The notes under the pieces were generated by a model, which ran no database searches, was not told the origin of the DNA, and saw only the letters and a program-made list of their open reading frames with translations. A program made the position numbers and the translations under genes. Below, piece after piece: positions 12,557 to 24,591 of a stretch of 64,000 nucleotides of DNA. This DNA is from Anaeramoeba flamelloides (Eukaryota; Metamonada; Anaeramoebidae), in the NCBI GenBank assembly GCA_027625915.1, contig JANTQA010000023.1, forward strand, positions 5,270,001-5,334,000, given 5' to 3'. Every line of letters begins with the position of its first letter. The stretch's first letter is position 1.

Positions 12557-13190
12557 ATACCTAATTCTTTGAAAAATATTTTTTATTTTATATTACATAA
12601 TCAACAAGCACTAAGTAAAAACATGCTCTTTTAATGTTACTGAAATCAATTAAAATGACCACCGAGAAATGATCTTGAATTCTATTATAATATTATTTGA
12701 TCTTTCAATTGACGATCAAAATAAACCTTGTTCTTTTTCTCAATGGGTTTTCCTAAGATCTTTCTTATTTCAATTTTTTAAGAAAATATTTTGTTTGTTT
12801 AGATTTACTTCATGAATATATTAACTATTCTCCTGTGTATTATTCAACTTTTTTCTTATTAATACTTCAAAGTTCAATTGTAAAAAATAATTGATATTTA
12901 AAAACAAATGTTAGGAATCTTTGATCGAAACAAAATTCATTTCAAATAAAAATAGTTTTACTGTTTTGATTTCCTTTTTTAAAAAACTATTTAACAATTT
13001 CCACAAACGAAAAATTCCTGAACAAAAATACTATTAATCTTATTTAATAAAAAAAAACATAATAAAAAAAAAAAAAATAATAATAAAAATCTTGTTTATA
13101 ATAATTTATATTTATTTATATACAGACACATACATACATACATTTATCATATTTATTTTATTAACAATAAACATATATACATACACATAT

Positions 13191-15893
13191 TTATAAATTT
13201 AAATTTGTTTTTAATTCATTCACCATTTGAAAAAATAAATTATTTATATAAAAAAATAATTCCTTTTGGCTCAGAGTATCAATTCCATCAGCGCTTATCA
13301 TAAATTCTTTGTCTGTTTTTATGTTTAATTTTTTGCGGTTTAAAGACAATTTTTTGGAAAAATTGTTTCGATAAGTATTTATATGTTTTTGTACTGCGTT
13401 TTTAGCAAGTTTGTCTGAACGTTTAATTATTTGAGCTATATCACGCTCAGGCATTTTCCCAAAGGTTAAATAGTTGTTATGCTGTATGGCGCCCATATAA
13501 TTTTCCAAAGTTGAAAGAGTGAAATCGTTATTGTCTATAAACAGGCAGTTAACCTTTAATATATTTTTTGATAATAGATCATTGATGATCGATAGCCCTT
13601 CTGCTTGGAAATTGTTTTTAGATAGATCCAAAATTGTGAATTCTTGTATATTGGTGACCCCCTTTAACAGTTTAGGAAACCATTTGCCAAGAAAGTATTT
13701 TTCATTCCCCTTCCAGCGCAAATGCGTAATTGAAGATCCAATTAACAAATTTATTAGGGGTTCCTGCAATTCTTCGACCGCCTTCCCCTTGAAGATATTT
13801 CTCGATATTGACAATTTTTTTAATGATTTCAAATATTTGACAGCCTGTAATAGATGCTTGATGCCCGTGACACCAAGTTCATTGTTGTCCAAAATTAATT
13901 CCCTGAGGGTTGATGTTTTCCTATTCATTTCAAACAGCTGCAATAGCATTTTACCAGCCTCTGGCCCCAGGGGGTTATTACTTGCGGATAATCTAAATCC
14001 ACATAAAAATTCATTTGATAGGATTGAATCCAGAACCGAGACAAGGGTTTCTTTCGTTAAATTACAAGAAGAAAGATCCAAATGCTTTAAATTTTGGATT
14101 TCCTTTAACACCTCAACGAGGCAATAGGAGTCATCTTGGCTAAAATTATTGCCGATGAAACTTAAATATTGGATGTGCGAATGGTATAACGCGGCGGAAA
14201 TGGGCTTGAAACGAATGCCTGTAAAATCAAGCATTAGCAACTGCAAAGTCATTATCCTATTTGTTTTGATTTTTTGTCTCTTGATCGAGAGCAAATGGGT
14301 TAAAAGGTTTGTGGACTTTGACCCAAATTTGTTACCAGACAAGTTCAAGGACTCGAATTTATTTAATCCACGCACGCCCTCGATTATATTGGATAAACTG
14401 GAATCAACAAGCCCACAAAAACTTAAATTTAGGGTGCGCAGCTCATTCAAGCATTTTAACCCATTTGCAAACTTTTTTGATTCGTTTTTGGTTATTTTGT
14501 TTCCAGACAAATCAAGATGGGTCAATTGGCAATTTTGGTTTGCTCTGACTGCCTGCCCAAACCTGGCAAACCCCTCATAAGATTCAAGGCCGCTTATTGT
14601 CACCTTTTCAATCGAGTAATTTGATTCAAGCACATAGCTCAGCAACGTAATGGGGTCCTTCCGATACACATTCGTTAATTTAAATTCGCGGAAGTAATCG
14701 TTGTATTTTAATGCAGAAATGATTGGGTAAATGTCTATAGAATTTTTCACATAGAGATCAATTTTTTTAAAATTTGACAAATCTAACATTTTTTTTTTTT
14801 TTTTTTTTCTTTTGTTTTCAGTGCATTGGCTTTTGACAAAACTTATAAACGAATGGCTTATTGGCGTGCGGTAAAAACTACACCACGCCTTGTAGCTTTT
14901 AATAAAACCATTGCCAGTGTATGACTTGTAATCCAGATTTTTAAATCCCCAAAGCGAATCGGATCTTTGGATATCAGAAAAGGTATCAAAGGATTTTGTC
15001 CTCAATATGTCGGCCTTATTCGACTTTGGTTTCAAATACTTCCTTGATGGTGTTTTTCGAATCTTTTTTTGTGGGAAATACAGATCATTTGCTGAAAATT
15101 TTTTATCTAATTTTTTTTTTTTATCTTTAATTTTGCTTCCATTTTGCTTTTTCTTTTGCTTTTGCTTTTGCTTTTGTTTTTGTTTTTGTTTTTGTTTTTG
15201 CTTTTGCTTTTGCTTTTGCTTTTGCCTTCCACCCACCCCTTCCTTTTGCTCTTCTACACCCCCATACCTTTTCTTATACCTTTTCTTATACTGCTCCCTT
15301 TCCAATTCTCGTAAGTTTTCATTTCTTTTTTCAGTTTTTTGTTGGCTTTTCCCTTCATTTAAATAATAGTTTAGATAATCATTTTCCATCCCCACACCAA
15401 TATACATATCCATCCCCACATTTAAATCCATATCTGAAAGATTTTCCCAAAATGAAATATTTTTTTTTTCTTTTTCTTTTTCGTTTTTGTTTTCCTTTTC
15501 TTTTTCTTTTTCCTTTTCCTTTTCTTTTTCGATTTTCTGATTATGATCATTTGTTTCATATTTATTAAATAGATTATTGCTTGTGTTATTATTATACTTA
15601 TTATTATTAACATTATCTAATATAATAGATGGTTGGAAATTTAAATTAACATTTTCTTCAGTGCTTTCCGAAGAACAGTCATTAACAACAATAGAATAAT
15701 CATTAAATTTACATAATTTTTCTTCTGGAAATCCATTTACAATTTTAAAATAATTTTCACGGATTTGATCTAAAAAATCGATAACATCAGGATGATAAAT
15801 GTCAATAAAAAAATCTTTGAAATACAGTTTAAAATGAGTATCATCAAAAAATTCTATTTTTTTCAAATTAAAAAGATGCCCATTTCTACAAAT
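13191..15893 (-). CDS. CARMIL-like PH + leucine-rich-repeat protein, exon 2
   Basis: Main exon, 900 codons to the stop. It starts at an acceptor (TTGACAG|ATT) and completes a PH-like fold begun in exon 1: ICRNGHLFNLKKIEFF, FKLYFKDFFIDIY, then HPDVIDFLDQIRENY, the expected C-terminal helix. Next comes a disordered linker with an Glu-Lys tract (protein residues about 240-265) and a Gln-Lys tract (about 344-370). About 450 residues of leucine-rich repeats follow (THLDLSGNKIT, RTLNLSFCGL, KHLDLSSCNLT, ELILDNNELGVTGI), the ribonuclease-inhibitor-like pattern of CARMIL. About 75 mostly helical residues end the protein. CARMILs bind actin capping protein and myosin I; no capping-protein-interaction motif is evident here. 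The frame upstream of the LRRs has no ATG of its own, which supports splicing to 19385-19744. Confidence 0.8.
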   Translation of the reverse strand: MCRNGHLFNLKKIEFFDDTHFKLYFKDFFIDIYHPDVIDFLDQIRENYFKIVNGFPEEKLCKFNDYSIVVNDCSSESTEENVNLNFQPSIILDNVNNNKYNNNTSNNLFNKYETNDHNQKIEKEKEKEKEKEKENKNEKEKEKKNISFWENLSDMDLNVGMDMYIGVGMENDYLNYYLNEGKSQQKTEKRNENLRELEREQYKKRYKKRYGGVEEQKEGVGGRQKQKQKQKQKQKQKQKQKQKQKQKKKQNGSKIKDKKKKLDKKFSANDLYFPQKKIRKTPSRKYLKPKSNKADILRTKSFDTFSDIQRSDSLWGFKNLDYKSYTGNGFIKSYKAWCSFYRTPISHSFISFVKSQCTENKRKKKKKKMLDLSNFKKIDLYVKNSIDIYPIISALKYNDYFREFKLTNVYRKDPITLLSYVLESNYSIEKVTISGLESYEGFARFGQAVRANQNCQLTHLDLSGNKITKNESKKFANGLKCLNELRTLNLSFCGLVDSSLSNIIEGVRGLNKFESLNLSGNKFGSKSTNLLTHLLSIKRQKIKTNRIMTLQLLMLDFTGIRFKPISAALYHSHIQYLSFIGNNFSQDDSYCLVEVLKEIQNLKHLDLSSCNLTKETLVSVLDSILSNEFLCGFRLSASNNPLGPEAGKMLLQLFEMNRKTSTLRELILDNNELGVTGIKHLLQAVKYLKSLKKLSISRNIFKGKAVEELQEPLINLLIGSSITHLRWKGNEKYFLGKWFPKLLKGVTNIQEFTILDLSKNNFQAEGLSIINDLLSKNILKVNCLFIDNNDFTLSTLENYMGAIQHNNYLTFGKMPERDIAQIIKRSDKLAKNAVQKHINTYRNNFSKKLSLNRKKLNIKTDKEFMISADGIDTLSQKELFFYINNLFFQMVNELKTNLNL

Positions 15894-16559
15894 CTGTCAA
15901 GAGTGAAATAGTTTTTTTTTTTTTTTTTTGTAAAAATATGATAAATATATTATAATATGGATAGGTATATTTGTATAAATTTAAGGAGAAAGAGTAATTA
16001 GATTTTAAATTAGAATTATTTTTTCTCAAAAATTTAGAATAATTGATAAATTGTTAAAAAATTTAACATTTTTATATAAAATTTATATTCTTATGTGATG
16101 GTTATAATAGTAACCTAATATATAATAAAGATACGGTTTTATTTTGTTTTGTTTATTTTTAGAATCAAGTTCATCTTTTATATATTTAGTAAGATTTTAA
16201 TTGTTTCTGGGATTTTGAATTTTTTTTTTTTGGATCTGTTTTCTTTATTAATTTAATTTTTTCGTTTTTCTGTAATATTCAAAGTTTATCGTATGCATGT
16301 ATGTTTTTTCCCGGTGATTAACATTATACAAAATTAATTTATATATTTTTAATCAATGTTTTTATTTTTATTTCGTTTTTTAATTATTTTATTTTTTCGA
16401 TATTAATAATTAATGAAAATATCAGGTTGAATTATAATTTTGAAAAAATTTCAAATCATAATAACAAAATGGATTAATTATAGTGTTGATTTATCTATTA
16501 TGTTTTATGGATTTAAATATATTGTTTTTTAATAAGAAATCAAAACTATTTATTTAAAA

Positions 16560-16960
16560 CACAAAAATATTTAAGTTATCCCTCAAGCTCAACAATTCTA
16601 AAATTCAGAACATTCACTAACTGCTTAAATAGATATTACTATGTGATTAATAAAAACTCAAATAAATTTTGTATTTTATGTTTAAAGTATAAAAAGAAGG
16701 AAATTATAGAAAATATTGATCACTTTTTATGGATATTTCCTTTCTATGAAAAAGATAGATTAATTTTTCACAATAAATTAAAAGAAATAAATCTTAATGA
16801 AATAATTTTAAACTGTGATAGTTTGAAATTATTTTCATTAATTAATAATCATGAAATCTATGATTTTACGCTTAAATTTCTGAAAGGGAATTTCAGGATA
16901 AGGGCAACTAGAGTGTAATTTACACTTCTTCAATAATAAATATATATATATATATTGTTT
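16560..16960 (+). mobile_element. 3' fragment of a LINE-type retrotransposon
   Basis: About 110 codons read RTFTNCLNRYYYVINKNSNK, then a CxxC zinc-knuckle-like motif (FCILC) and HFLWIFPFYEKDR. This is the arrangement seen C-terminal to LINE reverse transcriptases: a two-cysteine motif, a spacer, then H..x..F and a following basic residue. The final cysteine of the knuckle is not clear. The frame stops near 16918 and is followed by AATAA and a (TA)n tail at about 16940-16956, as in LINE 3' ends. No reverse transcriptase domain remains upstream. Family unknown; moderate confidence. Confidence 0.5.
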
Positions 16961-17269
16961 TTTTAGTGATCTGTAAATGTTACAACACCACCTTTTTATA
17001 ATTTTATAATTTATTTTTATTAAACCGAAAATCTTATTACAGTTTAAAAAAAAAAAAAAAAAAACGAAAATATAAACTAAATTCCAAAAATTTGGACACA
17101 GTTTAAACAGTTGAAAAAATAAAAATACTACACTTTAAATTAAATTTGGGAATAATTTTAATTTTACAAACTATTTTCATTTTTTGTCTTTTTTGTTTTG
17201 TTTTCATTTCCTTCTTTCCAGTTACATAATTTGTTTGGTTAGATTCTGGTATTTTTTTTCGATGGCTGA

Positions 17270-17850
17270 TAGAAGGCTAGTGTTGAGTTTGTTAAATATA
17301 GAAAAATCCACATAAAATTAGTTGATGGTATCTTATCATTTGATCGATCAACAATTGTTGGTGAAATTTCAACAAATTTACCAATACATTATTTTTTCTT
17401 TTTTTCCACTCTTCATTCTTTTCTTTCTATCATTTTTTACAACTTCTTCATTTTTACTCTTTCTTGTTTTAGAAAACTAAATTAAGATTCAAATACTTCT
17501 GATGGCTGTATCTATTTAGATCCTCTTTGAATTAGAAGTCTCAAATTCATTCACTTCAAAATTCTCTCTTTAACAGATTAGATGAGGTTCCATCTAACCC
17601 TTAACAATAAACCCAATACATTATTTAGTTCCACCTATTTCATTATTTTGGACACACCAATTTTTTTTTTTGATTTTTATATTTTTTTCTTTTATTTGGA
17701 TGGAAATGATTACTTTTAAAAACACTAATACTGGGTTACTTAAATGTGTTTTTTATTACGTTTGGAAAAATATAATAAATTGAGTTTTTTTTTCGCCTAT
17801 TTTTGATTTTGGGTGTGTCCAAATTTTTGGAATGGGATTTATTATGAAGT
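17270..17850. repeat. Relic of the long-palindrome family
   Basis: Contains TTAGTTGATGGTATCTTATC, TTGATCGATCAACAATTG and TTTCAACAAATTTACCAATA, then a TTATTTGGAT...CCAAATTTTTGGAAT block. The same order recurs at 30580-30990 and 38060-38465 and in the arms of 37515-40912. Degenerate, no coding potential. Confidence 0.6.
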
Positions 17851-17965
17851 TCACCCTTTTTAGATTTGTCAATGTTTATGATTTCTTTGAATTCTATTAA
17901 CTTTGTTTTTTTTTGTTTTCGTCAGGTTTTTTCAAAATTTTGTTCAATTTATTTTACATTTAACT

Positions 17966-18200
17966 ATACTATTTGTTGGAAAATAAATGAAATACAATTT
18001 TCATTTAGCTTTCCCAAAAATTTGTTTCAAAGATCTTGAAAATTTAAATGATAAAATTCTAAAAATCAGTTAAATTTTGGATTTTCCCTTTTAGAATTAG
18101 GGACTTTGATTATTTATTGAATTAATACAGTTTGTATTTTTAATTTTTTTCGGATTCTCAATAAAATTTTATTCATTTTATTTTGCAATTACACATACAC
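17966..18200. repeat. Short inverted-repeat element (TTTTCATTCAGCTTTCC family)
   Basis: Starts ATACTATTTGTTGGAAAATA with TTTTCATTTAGCTTTCCC and ends near ATTTTATTTTGCAATTACAC. Same family as 2470-2698. A second copy lies just beyond the foldback, so the foldback sits between two copies of this unit. Confidence 0.65.
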
Positions 18201-18215
18201 AAAAATTATTTGTTA

Positions 18216-18568
18216 AATTTTTCATGTTTTTTTTTGATATAATTGTGATTTTTCATTAACTGTGATACCTTTCCAGTGTGTCCTCAAGGACCAGGGAACT
18301 TGACAGTATATCTGATGTTTTAAGTGACAAAAAAATTCATTTAATAAGCCATTGAAGATGTTTGGGCTTGTTTGAATTTGAAAAAAGTCTTTTCGATTTT
18401 CCCTTGACGTTTCGACTCCAAATCACTTGCGTTCTTTTTTAAATACAATAGAATGTTACTAAATACACCAAACATACTGTCAAGTTCCCTGGTCCCTGAG
18501 GACACACTGGAAAGGTATCACAGTTAATGAAAAAATCACAATTATATCAAAAAAAAACATGAAAAATT
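18216..18568. repeat. 353-bp foldback with 94-bp near-identical arms
   Basis: Arms 18216-18309 and 18474-18568 are almost exact inverted copies. They contain CATTAACTGTGATACCTTTC and GGAACTTGACAGTAT and differ mainly in A/T run lengths. The loop of about 165 bp includes GGGCTTGTTTGAATTTG. An older relative of the loop and one arm edge is at 45385-45640 in the opposite orientation. No target duplication was identified. Confidence 0.85.
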
Positions 18569-18594
18569 ATTTCTTAATTTTTGTAATTGTGCAT

Positions 18595-18850
18595 ATTCCA
18601 ACAGAATATTTGTTGAAAAATAAATGTAACAAAATTTTCATTCAGCTTTCCCAAAAAGTTGTTTCAAAGAGATCAAAGTCAAATTTCTCTTCTTTAATTT
18701 AATAAAGCAAGCTTTTATTATTAATTTCTGTTTTAGAATTGGTGCACTTGATGATTTCGGTAAATCCTTTTGTTTGGTTTTTTTTTTTGTCGAAAAGAGA
18801 ACGGAAAATTGTGTTCCTTTTATTTTACAATTGGCATTGTTCCCAAATTG
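18595..18850. repeat. Short inverted-repeat element, second intronic copy
   Basis: Starts AGAATATTTGTTGAAAAATA with TTTTCATTCAGCTTTCCC and ends near TTTTATTTTACAATTGGC. It shares the block TTTTAGAATTRG with 17966-18200, in the same orientation. Confidence 0.65.
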
Positions 18851-19384
18851 ATTAACTGAGTGGATCAAACAGTTTGAGCAACACTTTTTTAAATTTTCTT
18901 CCTTAATTTTTTTTCAAATAGTTGTAAAGATTTTTCATTTGAAAACAAAGAAGAATTGGAGCAAAATTAGTTATGAGGTAATTGGGAAAATTTTCTTTTT
19001 CGAGTCTGATTCCAAAAGTCTTTCCTGAAAATGTCTTCAATGAAGTGGTACAATTGAAAGACTAAAGTAGGGTATTTTGGTGGAAACTTTTGTTAACCTT
19101 ACATTTGCTAATCACAATGAAACAAAGTTATTGTGACGAGAGGAGGATGTTTCGTCATTCAATAAAATTAACAAACACCCTTGAAGTAAAGTCTTCTTTC
19201 TCAATTTAGACCAAGAAGTGGCTCTCTAAAATTAATCTAATTTTCTCAAACGGCATATTTTTGTTTACAACCAAATCAAAGCAACAAAAAAAAAATCGCT
19301 TTAATCCACTTATTTTTTAGCTTTTCAGGAAGAAAAGATAAAAAAGAAGAAAAGAATAAAAAAAAGAGACAGAAACCCACAAAC

Positions 19385-19744
19385 CTTTTTTTTTAAAGAC
19401 TTTTTACGTTTACCCACCGTAATCACACGATATTTTGTTAACACCAAAACACGATGTTCAAATTTTTGGAAACTTTTTTTTTTTAAAATGTATTTTGAGA
19501 AAATGACTTGTTCTCCTGTTGCCTCAACAATTCCTTCAACAAAGATTCTCTCTTCAATTGTAATTTCTTTGAGTTTATGGAAACTGATTTTTTTTGTTTT
19601 CTGTAATTTGCGGTGGATCTTTTCTTGTTTCTTGAGTAATTTTTCTGTTTTTTTTTGTTCTGCTAATTGTTTCTTCAGGATCTTTGCCTCAAATTTTTGT
19701 TGTTTTTTATAATATTCACGTTCTTTTTTTGAGACACTTCTCAT
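19385..19744 (-). CDS. CARMIL-like protein, exon 1 (start of PH domain)
   Basis: ATG at 19744 (MRSVSKKEREYYKKQQ). Residues 1-50 are a highly basic helix of Lys/Glu/Gln. From about residue 55, ISFHKLKEITIEERIFVEG and EHRVLVLTKYRVITVGKRKK look like the first strands of a PH-type domain; VLVLTxYRVI resembles the corresponding CARMIL strand. The exon ends KSLKKK at a GT donor. Reading through the donor gives a hydrophobic Phe/Ile tail and a stop, typical of intron. Splicing to 15893 gives a 1020-residue protein whose PH fold is complete. Alternative: a separate short gene of 139 codons, which I think less likely. Confidence 0.75.
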
Positions 19745-20444
19745 TGTTTGAATTTGATTATTTTTTTAAAAATAAAAAAATGATAGTCCTCTCACTTCTC
19801 AATCAAAGTCAGTGGGCTTTCAATTATTATTTTTTATTTCATTTCTATATTTGAATCTCAAGGTGTAAATGTGACAAATATCTTGTAATCGCACGAGAAG
19901 TTTTTTCAAATAATGCTTACTTTTCCAATTATTTTTCGCTTACAAACGATTTTATTTTATTTTTTTATCTTCACAGCGGAAAACTGTCAATTCAAAAAAA
20001 AACCTGTAATTTTCCAAAACCCTAGAAATTACCTTATTCTGATCGATTTGAAAAATGTGTAAAAATCCTAAAATATATTACTATTTTACACATAAATTAT
20101 TTAAATTCTCAAGCAACCATTAACCATTCAAATTGTTGTGTTTATTAAATATTGATTATTAATCTATTTAGAACCCTTTGGCAAATGTAGATCTGAAAAT
20201 AATCTCATTTTCTTCAAAATTAATAGAGAATAGGGCTTAAAATTGGAGCCTCATGGTAAAAAGGAGATTTGAAATTTAAACAAATAAAAGTTTTCATGTC
20301 TTTTTCCTTTCTTTTTCTTTCACAAAGAGAGTTTTCATACAAGTTGATTGTAATTATTCGATTTCTTATGATTCAAGGATATTGAAAAGGAAGTGAAAAA
20401 TTCCCGACTAACTAAGCAAATACTGGTCTAATTATTTAACATTA

Positions 20445-20902
20445 CTGTTGAGAGAAAAATGTTGGACAGAGAAAAATAGTTGGAGAGCAATTTTAATTGG
20501 GAACATTACTGAAAATGATTTTTGATTTGTATCGTTTGTGAAATAACGAAAGAAAATAACAATAATCTACTTATTAGAATAAGAATTAATGTAATTCTAC
20601 TTTTTCAAAACCTTATCTCTTAGAATCTAAAGCAAGTTTAAAAATTACCATTTTGTGAATTAATAGTAAACTTTACTAAAACTTGGATTTTTGTTAAAAT
20701 AACATGATCTACTTTAGTTATCAACCATTCAAATAATTATTCTACACATACCACATATTAATGAACATGTAACACACTTAAACCTGGATTTATATAAAAT
20801 TCACCTAGTTATCAATTGGATTTGATTTTCAATTTCAGTAATGTTCCCAATTAAAAATGGTGTCCAACCATTTTTCTGTGTCCAACATTTTTCTCTAAAC
20901 AG
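20445..20902. mobile_element. 458-bp MITE with the same ends as the pogo element at 51665-63391
   Basis: The left end CTGTTGAGAGAAAAATGTTG and right end CAACATTTTTCTCTAAACAG are inverted matches. The similarity continues inward through the GTTGGACA motif and TTAATTGGGAACATTACTGA, giving arms of about 75 bp. It is flanked by TTA on both sides, a 3-bp target duplication. The ends match those of the transposase-bearing element at 51665-63391, so it is probably mobilised by that type of transposase. Confidence 0.85.
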
Positions 20903-21686
20903 TTAGTATAAATTATTTCAATTTCAAATATTTTGAAGGTATTTTAAGTTCACAAAGGTGTTTGATTATTTCAAATTTCCTTTAATTAAATAAAACCATT
21001 TTCGAAAATAACTAAGGTATTTCCAAAAAAGTGGGGAATTTTTTTTTACATTTCATAAAAAATCATCATTGTTAGTGATGGTATTTATGAATTGACAATA
21101 GTAAATTAAGTTTAATATTAATACAGATTAAATCAATGACCTAAGGTTTATTTATTTCAAAATATGTTAGTTGAAATATTTCCAAAAAATGAAAAAAAAA
21201 AATAGCACCTTTTTTTATAAAAACGATGTACAACCAATTTCAACAAAAAACCGGAAAAATTGAAATGGTACAAATGGTTTTTTTAATAATAAAATTCAGT
21301 TATATTCTTTCAATTCTATTTGAAAATTTGTTGAGATTAAACAAGTTATGAAAATGGTTTTTTCGATCAAAAAGAAAATAATAAACACCAATTTTCACCC
21401 TTTATAAAATATCAGATAAAACTGAGATCAAAAATTTTAATATTTTTTATTTATGTAATACAATACTAATAAACAAAATGAATTATTATCAAGAATCGAT
21501 AAATGTTAGTCAATGATTTTGGATGTTTAAATACTTTTTTGAAGATTGGGTTTAAAAGAGATATTATAAAATAAATTTGCCCCTCTTTTTATTGGAAATA
21601 GCTTAAATTGGTCAAAGTTGACCAATTAAATTTCCAATTTTAAAAAGATAATTAAAAGAAAGCTCGATAGCAATTATAAAACTCTG

Positions 21687-21687
<1 letters not shown>

Positions 21688-21718
<31 letters not shown>
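21688..21718. repeat. (AT)n microsatellite
   Basis: About 15 uninterrupted AT units. Confidence 0.95.
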
Positions 21719-21721
<3 letters not shown>

Positions 21722-24591
21722 AAAAAAAATAATAATTATAACAGGTGTTTTTTTAAGACAACTACCTTGAGTATAAATACAATAAATTAGATTTTCTTTG
21801 TTTAGACAGTTTCTTAATTAATTTTGAACAATTTGGGATTGTTACAAGTTCTAAAATTACTAAAGTACCAAAATTGATAAATTTTGAATATTTTAATCAA
21901 TCCAATAATTAGAATGGATAATTTCTACTTGAGAATTTATATAATTTATGAGTAAAATGGTAATTTATTTTTGGATTTTTACACTTTTTACAATAGATCA
22001 GAATTAGGTAATTTCTAGGGTTTTGGAAAATTACAGGGTTTTTTTTGAGAATTCAAGTATTTTCGGTTGATATTTATCTCTCAAATGAAAGTTTTCTTAT
22101 TTTTAATTTAGATTAAGGATATTTATTAATTTTATGTTGACTTTTTGTGTATGTGGAATAGTACTTGGAAAATTTACCTTCTCTTCACAAACTTGAAACA
22201 AACTTAACAAAAAGATCATATAAATCAAAATTCATTTTCAGACAAGCTTTATTCTCATAAATTAAAGTTTTCTGAAAGTCATTTTGGGGAAGGATACTTA
22301 TTATGTTTAAATACCTGTTTTCTTAAAGGAATTATAATCTCGGTCAACATTTCTACTTTGCTAAATCAATTATGAAGAAAAATTAAGGGATTGGCCTCTA
22401 TTTTTTTTTCTTTTTTTGACCAATTTCTAAATCAGGGTTCCTTATCTCGAAATATATTTAATATTAATAATAAACAGGGGTTTTCAAATTTCAGTAATTG
22501 TCAAAAAATTTTCTCAATCTCTATTAAATCTAAATAAAAAAAATAATAGATATTATTCCCTTAAAGTCTATCGTAAATATAACTACTAAAATATTCCAGA
22601 AATTTTATTTTAAAAAAGTTAGATCAAACATAAAATTTTTTCAAAAGTAAAAAAAGCAATATCTGATTGGTTTCTTCATTATAAATCGAGTAGAAGTTGA
22701 AATTTTTTTTTATTTTTTTCAAAGTATTCTTGTTTTTAATTATACAATGTTTTTTTTTTTTTTGTTGAAAAATGTTTCACTATTTTTTAGATTGGATGGT
22801 AAATATCCTATGTCTCAAAAATAATTAAAAATTCAGGTCTCTTTACAAATCAATAAAAGCAATTATAGACTCTTGTCTTTGGATTAAATTCATTTTATTT
22901 TACAGTACTTAATTTTTCTTTTATTTTATATCAACAAAATAAACCAAAAAACTATAATTAGTGCAAATTACATAAAAAAAAAATCAAACTATTTTTATAA
23001 ACATCTTTAATTAATATTTCTCATGGGTTGTTAAATTTATTCACCGAATTATCTTTTATTATACCAAGAATTCTCTTTTAGGAATCATTCCAAAACACAA
23101 TCTGCTCCATTTATATTACACAAACCTACAAAAAAAATTAAGGTACAAATCTAAATCTCAAAATAATCAAAATTTATTTGAATTTTTTATCACTTAGACA
23201 ATTATAATACTCGAAATCCTTTTTTTATATATTAAATTAAATTAATATTTTCTGTTAATTTTATTGGAACTTTGTTTCTTTATAAGTTTAACAACCCTTA
23301 ATACAAAAAATTTAATTTACAAATCTTGAATAAAAAATTTTTATGATTTAAAATAAATATTTATATAAAGATAAATAGATTGATATTTTGATAATTAATG
23401 GATATTTATACTTTTTTATATGGATAAAACTAATAGTTCAAATATTTATTTTTTATTAAATTGAAACAAAAAATGATGATAATATTTCGATTTAATGTTA
23501 ATTAAGAAAGATTATTGAACATAATTGCCTTATATTTATATAAAATACTTGATTTATTCAATGTATTTTATCTTGGATTTAATACATATCAGATAGTCAC
23601 TCATATAATTAATTTTCTTAAAAAAAAAAAAAAAAACAAATAAAATAAAAGTTCAATAATTTAATTATAAAAAAAAAGACAAGATAAAGATAAAGAAAAA
23701 CACATAATGATAGAGATACAAAAAATACAAAAAATAAGTCAAAATTTACTTTTAAATTTTTATTTTGTACCCTAACTGTTGAATGGACTGTTGGTAATTT
23801 CCTTTTATGTTGATTATAAAGAATTTTTCTGGATCTTCATGATAATAGTAAATGTTTAGGGCGATACCAGACTTCATAGAAGTTTATCCCAGTAAATAAT
23901 AGTTTTCTTATATCCGCCAGTGATTCATCCCAATATTAAGGTAATTATGTCTAAAATGAAGCTAAATTATCTCCACTATTTCTCTTCTTCAATACTTTGT
24001 CAACCAAATTAGAACCACACCTTTGATTATTTTTCTTCTCAACATTTTTTTTAAAAAAAAACTAAAATTAAGAAATTATTTTTTTGGCTCGAAAAAAAAA
24101 ACTAAATTCAAAAAAAGTAAATGGAAAAATAATAAAAAATGTTGATTATTAACTTTATTTGATCTTATTTAAAATTGTTATTTTTTAAAAATAAATTCAC
24201 AAATAATAATTTATTCAGTTGTGAATTGCAAAAAAAACTGTAAATTATTCTCGTTTTTATCTCTCAAAAAATATTTATTAGAGTATCTATTAAAGAATAA
24301 AAACAGTATTTTTGGCATTTTATCAAATATTTTTTTTTTTTTTTTCAAATATCCATTTTTATGAAATACAATCAGACAAAGTTTCCCTGGGATATAATAT
24401 TTGCTATTATTATAGCATAACAAAACACCACATTCTAAAAAATTTATAAAAAGGGAACTTTAAAAAAAGTATATTTGAAAAAAAAAAAAAAGATTGGTGT
24501 TCCTATTTTTATACTTTAATTAAGGCTTTAACAAAGGATAAAATATATCACTGGCTGTATGAATTCGCGAATGCGTGTATTTGATTTTCGT

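Larger units (their letters stand above)
7777..13190. other. Long intergenic stretch with three repeat units and a poly-T tract
   Basis: No host gene is supported. Repeats at 8690-8890 and 10320-10840, the TTAA-flanked element at 10894-11650 and a 42-T run at 12514-12555 account for part of it. A 69-codon minus frame at 12192-12401 has mixed composition but no recognisable motif. Confidence 0.55.
15894..19384 (-). other. 3.5-kb phase-0 intron of the CARMIL-like gene
   Basis: Donor AAG|GTTTGT at 19384 and acceptor TTGACAG at 15894. Both neighbouring exons are in phase 0, and joining them gives an unbroken PH domain. It is packed with repeats: a LINE fragment (16560-16960), a relic of the long-palindrome family (17270-17850), two short inverted-repeat elements (17966-18200, 18595-18850) and a foldback (18216-18568). 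Confidence 0.65.
19745..24591. other. Intergenic stretch, one MITE and a microsatellite
   Basis: About 4.8 kb of AT-rich sequence between the CARMIL-like gene and DPH2. Apart from the pogo-derived MITE at 20445-20902 and the AT repeat at 21688-21718, I see no gene or structured repeat. Confidence 0.6.

Noticed and set aside
12440-12634. 64-codon plus frame with a poly-Phe run
   Set aside because: Poly-T tract read as protein.
13519-14580. Long plus-strand frames within the LRR gene
   Set aside because: Antisense shadows of the leucine-rich-repeat coding sequence.
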